Source: Eremophila alpestris peregrina (Eukaryota; Chordata; Aves; Passeriformes; Alaudidae). Taken from it: DNA of 64,000 nt. Each line of letters starts with the position of its first letter. Positions within the stretch are counted from its first letter, which is position 1. The DNA lies in the NCBI GenBank assembly GCA_009792885.1, contig WMCF01000014.1, positions 10,559,924-10,623,923 of the forward strand, written 5' to 3'. A program made the position numbers and the translations under genes. Positions 49,700 through 62,218 of this stretch are shown piece after piece. Under the pieces are notes generated by a model that ran no database searches, was not told where the DNA came from, and saw only the letters and a program-made list of their open reading frames with translations.

Positions 49700-49929
49700 C
49701 TGTTTCCTTAAGTCCTGAGCCGATCTGTGAAGAGCGTGGTGGCTGTGAGCCGTGAGCCCTTTCGTGGAGGAGCCAGTGTTTGCAGGAGCGTGGTGATTAG
49801 CAGCAGCCTGGTCTTTCCGACTCTCAGCCTTGTGTTCGCTGTTCCTCTCCTTCCCTGGGGTGGCCTCTTTGCTTTTGTGTTTCTGAGCAGGTTCTTTCTC
49901 CTTCGATGATTTGCTGGACCCATTGAAAA
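49700..49929 (-). CDS. JARID2: JARID2 exon, basic/hydrophilic linker
   Basis: The exon encodes FNGSSKSSKEKEPAQKHKSK, EATPGKERNSEHKAESRKDQ, a His/Ala/Ser-rich stretch and ALHRSAQDLRKQ. It is a low-complexity charged linker typical of JARID2. The first two bases complete a split Val codon, and the exon ends in phase 0 at AAACAG before GTAATC. Confidence 0.96.
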
Positions 49930-51900
49930 CTGAGAAGAGAGAAAATCAGGTTATTAAGGGAAAATAAAGAAGAAGTATGCGAGACCAAACACTTCATTCA
50001 AAGCATCACAATTTTCTCTGCTCTCACTGTTGGATATTTAGTGAATGCCTTCTTACATCTAAAGTTAAACCAATACAGAAATAGCACTATTTGCATATTT
50101 CTTTAGATGAACAGATTTACTGAAGTATTTCCTCTGCTTGTTAGCACACATTATCTTCACTATTCAAATTAAAACATACAAGGTATATTACTGTTTTGAC
50201 TGACCTAGATTTAGAATTATGAGTTTGATTTTTACTTATGACAGTTTTAATTATCCTTTTTTGCTCTTCCAGTGAGGGAATTCTAAACATAACCTAAACA
50301 GAAAAAAGATTTATTTTTAGACCAATGCAGAAGAAAGGAAACATTCCATGAAAAAGCATGTTTTGTTTTCATCAATACCCAAACTGCTGAATCAAACTGA
50401 CAGCAGCTTGCCTATAGCAGACAAGCTGCAAAGAGAAAAAGGTACTTCTGCAAAGAAAGGAAAATACTAAAACCATTTTGGAACACATGACATGAAGTAA
50501 CACTGGGACCTGTGCTGAGCACTGTAACTTTTTAATGAAGGGGTAAGAAAATGTGGAACAGACACCATTATTTTTTGTACAATAGATATTACGCGAACAT
50601 ATACAAGCAAGTTTTATTCTTGTCTCTCTGCTGAATTTATTTAAGAATAGTCACTGCTCTTCTGCTGTCAGGGAACATGAAAAGCTGAAGCTAAAACAAA
50701 CAAACAAAAAAAAATCACATCACATTTCTCTGTTAATCAAAAATGTGCTGAATTCATGTCAGTGATGGCCCCTCTTCAGTGGAGCACTTGACAGAGGTCC
50801 ACAAGGCTTATGATCCAACATCCACAATGGCAAATGCCCTCCTGCCTTTTACTCTTGATTTTTACCCCTGTCTTTCTTTGACGTGGTTTAGGAAAGGATG
50901 CAAACAAACTTCATAAATACTTAACAGCACAACCATGTGAAAGTCTTATTTATTACACACAACATACACCATGTGTTTGGGAACAGTAACTAAATGCATT
51001 AAGTTTTCTTGTGAAGTGAAAGCTTTCTTTTGTCACTAAAGGCGATATTCATACAACACATACCTTCTTACCTAAGTTGTGAAGCTTAGCTGTCTCTACA
51101 GATGCAGAGTATTAACAGCAGGAGCAGCAGTAAGGGTAGTAATAAAACCCTAACAATCCTGCTGGACAGAATAGGGGCAGCTAAGCTGCTTTTGAGCAGA
51201 CCCTACCTCCAAACCTTCCCAAGCAGCTATCCAGCTTCCTGCAGCCGGAACACCAGCAAGCTATTGACAAATTTGATTTTCAGGTCACTTATCATATTTT
51301 CAGTCAGTCATAAGTGTTGAAGCAGATTACTTAAAAAAGAAAAAACTGCAACTGCTTTTCCTCCTCTCTTCCTTCCCACTTGCATGAATGGAGTAAAAAC
51401 GAGAGAAAAGCTGTCAGCAGTGGAGCCACCACAAATTTCCCCATGGTTCTGACTGAGCTCAGGAGCAACTGGTGCTGCCCCAGCCAGGCAAGGATTTCTC
51501 ACTGATGTCTGAGAAAATCGTGTAACCCTTTGTGTCTCATTTCTAGTGATGGAACTGATAATAACTGCCAACCCCTCTCAGGAAGTTCATGACAATACAT
51601 TCATCCTCCTTTGTAAGGAATTCTCACATCAGATGGAAGGTGCTACAGATGAACAAAGCATGACTATTTATTTTTAATAAGACATAGCACAAACAACCAA
51701 TGGCAGCTTTGTTAATATGTATTTTATCATTTAGAGTGATATCTTCCTTTGAAGGGAATAAATTGTATATACTGATCTGCTCCTACGGAAACATTCAAGT
51801 CAGAGAGAATAATTTTCTGTAATCAGTTGCCACTTTAAAAACCAAAGATTACTAAAACAGAGAACACAGCCAAAAAGCCAAATTGTGCACTTCTCTGGTT

Positions 51901-51930
51901 CACACACACACACACAAAAAAAAAAAAAAA
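51901..51930 (+). repeat. CA microsatellite plus A15
   Basis: (CA)8 runs directly into an A15 run. Confidence 0.9.
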
Positions 51931-53912
51931 GCAAACATGAGACAAGGTATATTTTATATGCAACAGCTCATTAAATTTAAGTGTCGTGGGAACCCTGCCA
52001 GTTTTACCCTCTGAGTAATTATCTTTTGTCTTAATTTGTAAGATTCTTGAAAGGGGGAAGAGAGAAACAGGAGGAAAAAAATGTTCAGTCTCACAGGAAA
52101 AGCTTAAAAAGCTTAAGTCTGAAAACACAACAAAGGGAGATGCAGATGCAAAACAGTTTTTGCCATGCTGTCTTCTAGTTAAACAGTAGATGGTATTGGT
52201 TTCTATAAAAATCTGTATTTGTTTCTTCCAGCACCTAGATTACTGTTATATCCAGCTACTTTATATCCAGCTATAAAACCTTCCTGCAATAATAAGTTCT
52301 GAAAAATTCACAAACATACAATGTGAACAATTATAAAAATGTTAACTTGATTACTTGCAAAATGCTATCCCAAGCCAAGCTTTTGGGGGCGGGGGGAAAT
52401 CCCTGAGACTGATTTTCCTCCCATCTCACTAAAAATGTTGAAGCAGTTATTTAGACAATAAATTTATTTAGTACAATACAGTACTAAACTCTGGCATCAA
52501 CAGCTAGTAAGATGGTTCAAAGAAAAATGCATCACCAAAAAAAGACTAACATTCCCCCAAAAATTGTTGAAGAGTAACTGATAGTAAGCCAGCAACACCC
52601 ACTTCTCAAAGGAAAGAAAACAATAAGTCCCCACAACTCTGGATTAAACATTACTGAGACCAAATCTGATTAAACAATGAAATGATTACTAATTTTTTGT
52701 GTCTTCTTATACAGCATATTGCATTCTCCTTTATGCCTGCCAGCTCTCTTAAATATTTCTGATGCACTCAGAAAATCAGGAAAAAAGTGTACATTGTGCT
52801 TTATGAACCCCAGACAGATGTGTTCCAGGACAATCTCCCATGTTAGCAATAAGTCTGACATGCCAATATCCAATGTTCTGTCCCCAGTCACTTTAGTTCC
52901 TTGCTATACAGTAGTCAATGAAGGTTGCACCCTTGAAGCAATAATTTCATTAAAAGATAGGAGGACACAAAACCAAGTCCAACCTACACAAGTGGTGAAA
53001 ATTGCATTGCTGAAGCAGAAATGATATGTAGTCTTGAATTATGATTATTTTATGCTAGCTTAATCATCTCTGTATTTCCAGAACAGCTTTTAGTTAAAGG
53101 TAAGAAGTGCTAATAACAAATAATTAAGAGTGTAAGTAAATTATTTGTGTTCAGACACTCCAGATAGAATAAATGGGTATCATTTTACTCATATCCATCT
53201 GACTGCTTATTCTCAAAATGCTGTGTCCTCCAAAGCTATTATTATTATTAAACTGAAACAATAAGAGTCCCACAGTGAAATACTTGTGGGTCTTTTGGTT
53301 AGCAGTGATGATCAAATGCAAAGAAACTGAACCGCTACATTCAAAACTCACAGGCACTGGGGGTTTTTAAACCACTAATATAATTTATGGCAGCAGAGCA
53401 AAACCTTATGGCATCCTCATCCCCACGGATGCATCACAGTGCTCCCTGCATCAGGGGAACTAGACTCTGGGCACCACTGTTCACCCAGGATCCCATACTG
53501 GGACTCTGGGGTATCTCATTTGAAACTGTGATAAAGATTCCCTACACAAACCAATGCAAACTGTGGAAATTGTGCCTGTATTAGATGCAGCTTAAATAAA
53601 GTCTAAAAAAATTTTTGGTTAAGTAAAGCCACAGATGTGCTCAATTACTACAGATTAACTAAACATTTACTACAGGAATTGACACTGTAGTGGGCGATAA
53701 ACAAAATGTGCTTTCAGCAATTTTCAGAAGTATTCCTACAAATTAATTTGCACACAAACACTTCACAGGATACAGCCAGCCAGCCATTCAGAAGCTAGTT
53801 TATAATATGTACAATACTCAGGCTATCACTGTGGAGGCAGCAGAATTACTGGACTGGGTTCAGTCAGCTATTAACTCCATGGACAACACTTTGTCTCCCA
53901 AGCCCCTCCTGG

Positions 53913-53947
53913 AAGTTATTCCTGCACCTGATATGCAGGAATAACTT
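53913..53947 (+). repeat. Perfect 14-bp inverted repeat (hairpin)
   Basis: Arms AAGTTATTCCTGCA (53913-53926) and TGCAGGAATAACTT (53934-53947) flank a 7-nt loop, CCTGATA. The arms match at every position and would form a stable stem in RNA from either strand. Confidence 0.85.
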
Positions 53948-55135
53948 GGGATAACTGGGGAGGTTTAACATGGACTACACAGCACTGAACCCTTTTGCTG
54001 GTGTGTGAGTGGCTGGGAGATGAAGGCATGGACCATACACATACACATGTGCTGCATGTTGCAGAGTTTGCACTGCATAAAGCAAGTGATTGCAATTCAT
54101 AAAACCATCCAGAAAAAAGAGGGGAGATAGAAGTGAAAGGGAGAAGTTTTGTTTTTAGAAGGAGAAAAGGGAACCTTGCCAATATTGTGAACCCGAGCCA
54201 GCTATTCCAGTGCAAACCTCATGTTGTTACATAGATCATGTTTGGGAAGAGATGTAGTATTAATCAACTTTCTGGCATGGAGTATCTATTACTTTACAAA
54301 AACATTCTTGCTCTGGCTTTAATTCAGTTCTAAGTCACTGTGAAAACATTAATGTGGCTCTCAAACTGTGTTAAAGGACCCAGGCAATAATTCTTTTCCT
54401 CTCCCAGAGGAACTAAAACAACCTTCTACTTCCATAAAACACAGTATTTTAATACTGCCAATTGTTTTCCTTAAATGCTGGGTATGTTCTGACTTCCATA
54501 AATCATTTCCAGGGATAGAAGCTGTCTTCTGGAGCCCCCCCAACACGCTCTGCCTACTCAGAGTCAGGAGCAAAGGTGTATTCAGAGGAAAAGGCTGACA
54601 CCACATCCTAGGAAAACAGGCAGTATTGCTGTTTCCGCACTTCCCAAGCCCTAATGCAACACCACTCAGTTTCTCAGCAGACAGCACTGCACGAAAATCT
54701 CCATAGCTGCATGCTAGCAGGAGTCAAACAGGAGAGCCACGGCAGAGAGGCAGCCCTGAATTCGTTTTTGGCACCGTCAATAACACAGCTCAGGCCCTGC
54801 ACGCACAGGAAGATATTGGGCTGCTGGGAGAAGCGTTATTGGTATGAGACACCGCGCCACTGCCTGCAAAAATTCAATACCAAGTGTCTCGTCTCAGCAC
54901 AAATTCATTACTCTCACCTAACCACTACAACACAAACAACATCAAAAGGGTCACTCACTAAGCAGCAAGTCCATACAAGAAGTGTCTGTCTGTTATCACG
55001 AGTCTCGCACCAGGATAACAATTCAAATTTTTTTTTTGAGGTTTTTTTTGAGCAACTTCCAGCTCTCCTATTCTTCTCCACAGGTCATACATCTCACTAC
55101 TGAAAATCCGCAAATCCCCAAATGTGTTGTGCCTG

Positions 55136-55159
55136 ATTTGCATATTTAAATATGCAAAT
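55136..55159. promoter_or_regulatory. Palindromic double POU octamer (candidate regulatory site)
   Basis: A 24-bp perfect palindrome is made of an inverted octamer ATTTGCAT (55136-55143), a self-complementary spacer ATTTAAAT (55144-55151) and a direct octamer ATGCAAAT (55152-55159). ATGCAAAT is the consensus site of POU/Oct factors. It lies in a JARID2 intron. Function is inferred from the motif only. Confidence 0.5.
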
Positions 55160-57400
55160 TACTGCAAACCGGGTAATTTTCGTGTTACATATTTTTGCAG
55201 AAAAATTAAATGTGCAAAAATGTTTATTGCAACAATTACTGGTTCCATGGTCTTTCAACAAAAGGCTGTAAATCATCAAAATAATTGCCTACCCATTAAC
55301 TATTGCAGCACTCTGCCTGAAATTTTCTCATTCTTCAGAATATATTTTTCTTCTAAACATTTACCTCTTCAGGATTTGTTTCACTACAAATTATGTACAA
55401 GCCTAAGGCTCTGTCTCATGTATCCACCCACAAATACCAAACTGAGTTAAAACCAAAACTAAATAAAAACTGCAACCATAAATCAGAATTTTCTTACATC
55501 ATGCTCAAACAGTAATGTATGTAAAAAACGTGCCATTCAAGCCCAAGATACCCAAATGCTGCACTGAACTATACCCTGAAATAAGAAAAAAGCTGTCTAC
55601 CATCTTTTCCTGCACCATCTTTGTACTACTACACATGTAAGGAAATTACTCTGCTAAATTACCCATTGCAAATTGAGAAGTGAAACGTTCTTCTGTGTTT
55701 CTGGTAAGCAAGCAGGACAGCACTGAAGCACAGTATAGTGTTTCTTGCAATGCTTATTTACTATGCACTACTGCCAGGTTTGTTTTGAAATTTGAGCCCC
55801 AAGAGGAGAAAAAAAAAAAAAACAAACCAAAAAAGCATGTATACAATTTTCTCCCCTGCTCATTTCAGGCAGAAAGCATGCAGAGCAGTTTTTATCTCGT
55901 CATGTTAACAAAACACAGCATGAACACAGCAACCATTTCTGACCCTGTAGGTTTGCTGGCACACTGAAGCTGCTTTACTCTAGCTAAGGACACCAGACTC
56001 ATCCATCATTAAGAAGTTTGGTTAGAAATAACTATGGTTAATTCTGGTTTTGTAAAAGTAAATTGGAATTTAATTGTCTGGCTCTGGCATCCAGAGACAA
56101 CAAGACATTCCCAGGTATGCTGACCCAGATGTGCACTCCTCTCCACTTTTGAGCTGCTGTGCTGGTGTGAGAAATATCTAATTCCCCAATCACTCTTCCT
56201 GATAAAATTAGCCAACCATTATTAGAGGAACTGTAGCCTGCTGCACGCAATGTCAAAGTTGTCTGTACAACTGTATCTCTGTGTGCTGCTCTTCCTGAGG
56301 CACTTTTCCAGCCCACAAGCCCTTTCAAGTAGAGTAATGCCTATCCTCCTTTGCTCCTGAGATGGGGCTGATAACCCAACAACTCCCCAGCTCCACCTTC
56401 CAGCTCTCTATCACATCCTGCCTAGCAAAACACTTGGCACACGCAAACATTTTTCTTCAGGAGCTTGCAGAGAAAACCTTCCATTGTGCCACGGAATGAA
56501 ATCAAGTTAGGATTTATTTAGTTGCGAGGAATTCAAAGAATTAGGTTTAAAGGAACAAAGACCTAAGCCTACCCTCTTACCTACAACTTGGAATTTCCTC
56601 TGAGCAGCGGGGAGATGCAATTTAGACCCAATACCTCCCTGGAAAGACTTACACACTCCCATGAATGCAGGGAATAAACATTTCTGCCAAACATTTCACT
56701 TTGCTCTTTTACAGCTGGATGCATGTGCAAGCACATCAGCAGCACCATGAAAGGAGGGTGAAAAGGTACAGGTAACAATTTGATGCTTTAAATCTTTCTG
56801 TGTAAGCAGTAAGGTTGGAAGGCAACAAGTCAGTTGAGCTAATTACCTAATCTTCTGCAGCAAGCTATGCCACGTGCTATACGTGCCTCCCATTCACACC
56901 CAGGCGTTCTCCATTGAGTTAGCTCTCCAAAAGGTGGCTCAACAGGCTCAGTTATAACAAATAATTTGGTGTGCAACCTTAATAATGTCCCATATTGGCG
57001 TCAGAAGAGGATATTGACAAATGACTTCGCCCAGAAAAATTGTTCTGGCCCCCGCTGAGCAGAAAGCAATCATTTGACACTGTCTAATGACATTAATCAA
57101 GCTCTGAACCTTTGTTGTTGTATGTCATAGCAAATGCTTAGCATTTTCAGGTCCAAAGTGCTTGACTAGACATTCTACATTAAAAACAAAAGACTTTAAT
57201 TCATTAAAAATAGACTCTCACGCTAGATTAAGTTCATTTGCTTGCACCCGTCCCTGGTCTGCCTTTGTGTGTGGTCTCATTTAAAACAGACACACATGAA
57301 CCAGAACCTACTTCATTCACATGAAACAAAAATACTATTGGCTGTCAACCAACATAACAGACACTGAAGAATGGGAATACCCCTGGGTAAGGAAATTTTA

Positions 57401-57450
57401 ATTAAAAAAAAAAAAAAAAAGAAAGAGAGAGAGAGAAGAAGAAGAAAAGA
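57401..57450 (+). repeat. Homopurine tract A17-(GA)n-(GAA)n
   Basis: A long A run is followed by GAGAGA and GAAGAA units, with only purines on the + strand for about 50 bp. Confidence 0.9.
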
Positions 57451-58830
57451 AATTACAATGACGAAGAAGCAGCTGCCTTCTCTGGGAATTCCTGTTTCTT
57501 CACCTTTGTCAAAACATCGTCTCCAACACATTGTCTCCTATGTATTTTATAAAGGTCTTTTGCAGCTCTATTAAAGCAGCAGCTTCATTTACACTCTCTC
57601 TGATCTATATTGATAAAGATTATGAAGCCATTATATGGCTCATTATGTTTGCCTTTACTTACCCCCAATTAAGATTTCAGGTGTCTCTGGTTTTGAGCTA
57701 ATTTCAAAGTGGCAACCATATGGGACATTATCAAGGAACATGATCAGCTCCTTTTGCAGTGATGTATCACATTTAAAACTCTAAGGGAGCAGCTCTGTTA
57801 CGTGCAGCCTCATTTTCCATATGCAGAATTTTGTGCTCCTTGTTTTAGGGGGGTTATTTAGAAATCAATTTAAAGTGCCAAGTTTTGATCTATGGCTGGT
57901 AAAACTCCTGGTCAGAGCTAATAGTTGAAATGCTATTAGGCATAACATCCCCTTGCAATCATCCACAAATCATTCACAAAAAGTGAGTTTGGGTGTGCAA
58001 TAAAAACTGATTCAGATGCAGTCATGAAAAAAATTTTGGCATATGTAACAAAGGCACCCTTTATAGAAAACTCCCTTTTGAAAGGCAGAGATGAGGATCA
58101 GCACAGTGAAGTAATTGGGATCTACTAATCTCTTCTTTGGAGCAAGGTAGCATGAAAGAACAAACAGAGCAGGCACAGGTCACCACTCAAAAAGTTCACT
58201 GTGAAGAGATCTTCCTCTCAGTCCTCCAACTAAAAGGAGAAGAACTGAAGGGGCAGTCACCAGAAAGAAAGATTCTAATGGAAACCTAATAGTGAGAAAG
58301 GGAACAGAGAGCACAGGCTACATTTTGAAATTATGTCAGGGCGAGATGGCACAGAGTTATGAAACAAGAGCTCCTGCTGGAGCAAGAACCACATCATACA
58401 GATGCTGGCAGGGAGCATTACAGCAGGCTCAAGAAATTTTCAGCACTGCTTTAAATCTTCCATTATATGGTGGGTAATGTTGTAATATACATGGATCTGT
58501 TTTTCAAGATATGGCACAAGGACATAGTGACACAATTACTGTGTGATTAATGCAGCTCTTGCTGATTTGCAGAGACATAACTGACTTGAAAAAGTTTCCT
58601 CCATAACATTTTTCAATCGACAACATGAATGTGGTATCAACCTACTTCAAGTGTGGTACTGCATGACAGAAATTAAGTGTTGCCCCAGAGTGAGTTTTGA
58701 TAACACTTATGAATGCGTATATTTAACTTTGATAAAATAAAATCATTCTAAATTATACATCAGTCTCAAAAAATCCAGAGAGCGTGACTGTGTGTCTATA
58801 CATGTGTGTGTACATACATAAATACATCTC

Positions 58831-59115
58831 ATAGAAGCACAGGATTTTTTAGGTTGGAAAAGTCCTTTAAGATCATTGAATCCAACCATAAACCTAACAT
58901 AGCCAAGTCCACCAGTAAAACATATCCCTGAGTGCCACATCGACATGACTTTTAAATACCTCCAGGGACAGTGACTCAATCACTTCCCTGGGCAGCCGTG
59001 AAAACCCTTTCAGTGAAGAAATTCTTCCTAATACTTAATCTAAACCTTCCCTGGTGCAACTTGAGGCCATTTCCTCTGCTCCTATTGCTTGTTACATGAA
59101 GAGGAGATGGACCTC
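58831..59115 (-). mobile_element. CR1 LINE 3' fragment
   Basis: On the minus strand the sequence runs from the CR1 block GAGGAAATGGCCTCAAGTTG, through CTGCCCAGGGAAGTGATTG, to the tail that includes TTGGATTCAATGATC and TCCTGTGCTTCTAT. The 3' end is present and the copy is strongly 5'-truncated. Its orientation is the same as JARID2. Confidence 0.88.
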
Positions 59116-59124
59116 CACTTCAGT

Positions 59125-59160
59125 ATATACATGTACATATATGTGTGTGTGTGTGTATAA
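59125..59160 (+). repeat. TA/GT microsatellite
   Basis: TATA and CATATATG repeats lead into a (GT)8-like array next to the CR1 fragment. Confidence 0.85.
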
Positions 59161-59351
59161 ATTCCAGCCCTGCAGTAGTTCTGCCACAGAGGGAGTTCAG
59201 ATTGTCAGAAGAAACAGCTAAAGCACAAGATGCTACAATTGCATCCACCACTCTTTCAGTCAGATCCAGAAGAACGGGCAAGGATTGAGCACATTCAGCT
59301 CATTAATTTCTTTACTAGGGGGTACAGGAGAACAGCACTACTCAGACCTAC

Positions 59352-59528
59352 CTTGCCCATTTGGTACATGTTTATGCGTTTTTCCTTTCCTAGGGGTTGA
59401 CTGGCATGATGATGAAGCATTGTTTGTGGCTGTTTTTGTGTCCTCTGTCTCCTCCTCCTCCTCTTCTTCATCCTCATCATCCTGAGAGCTTCCAAAATAT
59501 ACCATGTTGCTGGGCAGGGCTGGAGAAC
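59352..59528 (-). CDS. JARID2: JARID2 exon, acidic N-terminal linker
   Basis: This is the most upstream JARID2 exon in the window. It reads SPALPSNMVYFGSSQ, then an acidic run (DDED followed by seven Glu), TEDTKTATNNASSSCQSTPR and KGKTHKHVPNGQ, with two bases of a split codon at the start and one at the end. The sequence is strongly conserved in JARID2 apart from the acidic run, whose length varies. The acceptor is GATCAG and the donor is GTAGGT. Comparison with the human protein puts about 176 residues upstream, outside the window. Confidence 0.96.
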
Positions 59529-60754
59529 CTGATCATTAGAAAGAAATGGCTCATTAGCATCATTACATTCACTTACTGCACTGACCACATCGACCATAGC
59601 CTACTTCAGGGTCACATACAGCAAGGGGAGAGTGGGACTCGGAGCGGGGAGGTCAGACCAGTGCATGACCAACTAGAGGGTTTTTACTTATTAGTTTTTA
59701 CCAAGAGGATACACGTGTGCTTGTAAAGCAGGGTTCTCCCCACCTCAAGCACATTCTATTCATACTTCAGACAATCAGTCTTGCTACAAGCCCTAATTAA
59801 TAGCTCTGTGCATTCAGAAAAGGACTAATGCACATGCTTAATTTCAAATGCGTGCTCAAGTGCCTTGCTCAAATCTAAACACACAACTAGAAGCTTACGT
59901 CTTTTCCAAACAGAAGAAAAAAGAGCAAAAAACCAGTCTGCACTGCAGTGATATTTTAAAGTTATCATTACAATAAAGCATTTAAAGTTCATAATACTTT
60001 GCAGACCTCTACAATATAATACACAATGTTTTGTGGTATTCTGCAGCAAGAAATAAAGAGAAAAGCCGAGACATTGAGAAGCTTATTTGCCTAGAGGATT
60101 CCTGGCAAAGGAGGAAAAAGAGGAAAGGCCTTCTGATTCCCTGTGTGCTCCTCTTGAGGATGTTGCTTCTCAACTCTTGATTACTTCCCATGACACTCCC
60201 ATGATTTTTAAATGTAAAAATAATGCTGACAACTAATAGGCACTTTCCCATGTGTTCAATATCACTTTCTACTTCAAAATGAGTCTCCTGTCTATCACCT
60301 GGAGGGAGGAGCCTAGGTATCCTAGCAGCTTTCTAGTTATTCCCAAAGAAAAATTTCTTTTAAAGAAAGTGAAAAAAGCATAGTCAACACATTTGAATAA
60401 TAGCAACTTCAATTATTTTCCTGCAGCTAAATAAAACAAAAGGACAACGAGAACTGGGCTAAAGACCAACAGAAGGTAGTGGCTATGTGGCTGTTGCTTC
60501 CTTAGGAAGCACTTCTGGCTTCAAGCTCTTCAGAACTGCAATTCTCTGTTTGGTTTGGTTTTGAGATGTTGGTGTTGTCATTGCCAACAACTAACTAAAG
60601 CTTATTTTTTGATTACAAATTTTCTGCTTCCACCAGGTTTGTACAAAATACTCTTAACTATAAAAATTTCTTTTTTAATGAACAAATTACCTAAATATGG
60701 CACAAAAACTAGGATAGGCTGTTTCTGCAATGAATCATCCATTCCTAAATATAC

Positions 60755-61272
60755 TGGTTTTGATTGGGATGGAGTTAATTTTCTTCATAGTAGCTGGAAC
60801 AGGGTTATGTTTTTGATTTGTGCTGGAAGCAGGGTTCATAATACTGGGATGTTTTAGTCATTGCTGAGCAGTGCTTGCACAGTGTCAAGGCATTTTTTTG
60901 CCCCTGTTTTTCATGCTGCTCTACCAGCAAGCAGGCTGGGGTGCACAAGGAGCTAGAGGGGACACAGACAGGATAACTGGCAAAAAGGATATTCCATAGG
61001 ACTGTTCTCAGCAATAGGAGCTGGGGGAAGAAGGAGGAAGGTAGGGACATTCAGTTTTACACCATTTGCATTCCCATGTAACCATTTTATGTGATGAAGC
61101 CCTTCATCCTGGGGATGGCTCAACACCTGCCTGCCAACAGTGAGTAGCAAATGAATTCCTTGTTTTGCTTTGCTTACAGCTTTGCTTTGCCTATTATACT
61201 GTCTCAGTTTTGTCTCAGTCCATGAGTTTTGTTACTGAAAACTGACCCTTCCAGTTCTCTCCTCCATCCCAT
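60755..61272 (+). mobile_element. Avian endogenous retrovirus solo LTR, 3'-truncated
   Basis: The segment starts TGGTTTTGATTGGGATGGAG and continues through GTAGCTGGAACAGGG, GATGTTTTAGTCATTGCTGA, AGCTGGGGGAAGAAGGAGG and GAATTCCTTGTTTTGCTTTG. This follows a multi-copy LTR I know from songbird genomes, probably an ERVL- or ERVK-type family; the subfamily is uncertain. No gag, pol or env flanks it, so it is a solo LTR, and it appears to stop short of the usual 3' end. A clear TATA-box-like block before the AGCTGGGGGAAG segment is not visible, so it is probably promoter-dead. It lies antisense to JARID2. Confidence 0.7.
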
Positions 61273-62200
61273 GGAAGGTTTAAGCTTCCACCTGTAAGTG
61301 TTTGCTTTTGGCCCCTGTAACAGCCCCTTTGGAACTGTGGCTGCCTCAGGGAGAAGCAGAGAGAAACTCCTCTCCAGCATCCTGTGCTATGTGTGAGTGG
61401 CAGCCCTGGGGCAGCCAGGAGAAACACTACAGCAGCACTGAGGGGACCATGATTCTTCCCTCCTGAAATGGTGTTTTATTCCATCCAACCCAGACAGAAA
61501 TATATGGACACATATGGTTATCCTAGGGGAAAAGGCTTTTGCAAGCCACAGATTTCATGTTTATATAGACTGATGATCAAATCAAGACTGCTGACTATTT
61601 CACGGCATGGAAGCTGTAGCAACTTACAGAAACAAAAAACCTGCACATTCTTTATGCAAGCCCAGAACTTTCTGGCACAGTTTAAGCAACCAAACATAGT
61701 AGGTAAGAGGTGCTGAGAGGCACATTAATTCTTCTACTTGTAGGGGAGTTTTAAGTCTCAACAGCAACTAACTAGAAGACTCTTAAACAGTTCCTCCTAG
61801 GACAGTGCTGCCTGAAAAAGAAACTGGTTTTTTCTTCCATCTAGGTACCCAAATGTGTGGTATGGATTCAGAAACTGGATGCAAGTGCATCAGTTCTTAT
61901 CAGAATCTGAAGTCTGACACCATTGTGCATTGACAAATGACAGCGTAAAAGAACCTCACTGTTTGGAACCCTCAAAATTAGAGTTAAACACGGAATGAAA
62001 TCCCCCTATCATAATTAGAGAAATAGTCAGCAAATCTATCCCTCTGAGACACTAAAATAGGGATCTGGATATAGTGTCTGTTCTCTCAGCTTCATCTTCC
62101 TTAGAATTCCCCATCTCTGAGCTTTTTTGGCAGCTGCTTTAAACAGCGACAAACAAAAATGTATCATCTGCAATGCAAATGTTGTTATTACAATAGCAAT

Positions 62201-62218
62201 CTTTTTTTTTTTTTTCTT
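62201..62218 (+). repeat. T-rich run
   Basis: A run of about 15 T ends in CTTAAAG. It is low complexity and could be the remnant of a retroposed tail. Confidence 0.6.

Larger units (their letters stand above)
49930..59351 (-). other. JARID2: JARID2 intron
   Basis: A 9.4-kb intron. Contents recognised: a CA/poly(A) repeat at 51901, a perfect hairpin at 53913-53947, a palindromic double octamer at 55136-55159, a homopurine tract at 57401-57450, a CR1 3' end at 58831-59115 and a GT repeat at 59125-59160. The segments 56930-57180 and 57650-58050 are repeat-free and look like candidate conserved non-coding DNA. Confidence 0.8.

Noticed and set aside
53913..53947. MicroRNA precursor call for the 14-bp hairpin
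   Set aside because: The stem is shorter than the roughly 22-bp duplex required and flanking pairing is poor, so it is listed only as an inverted repeat.
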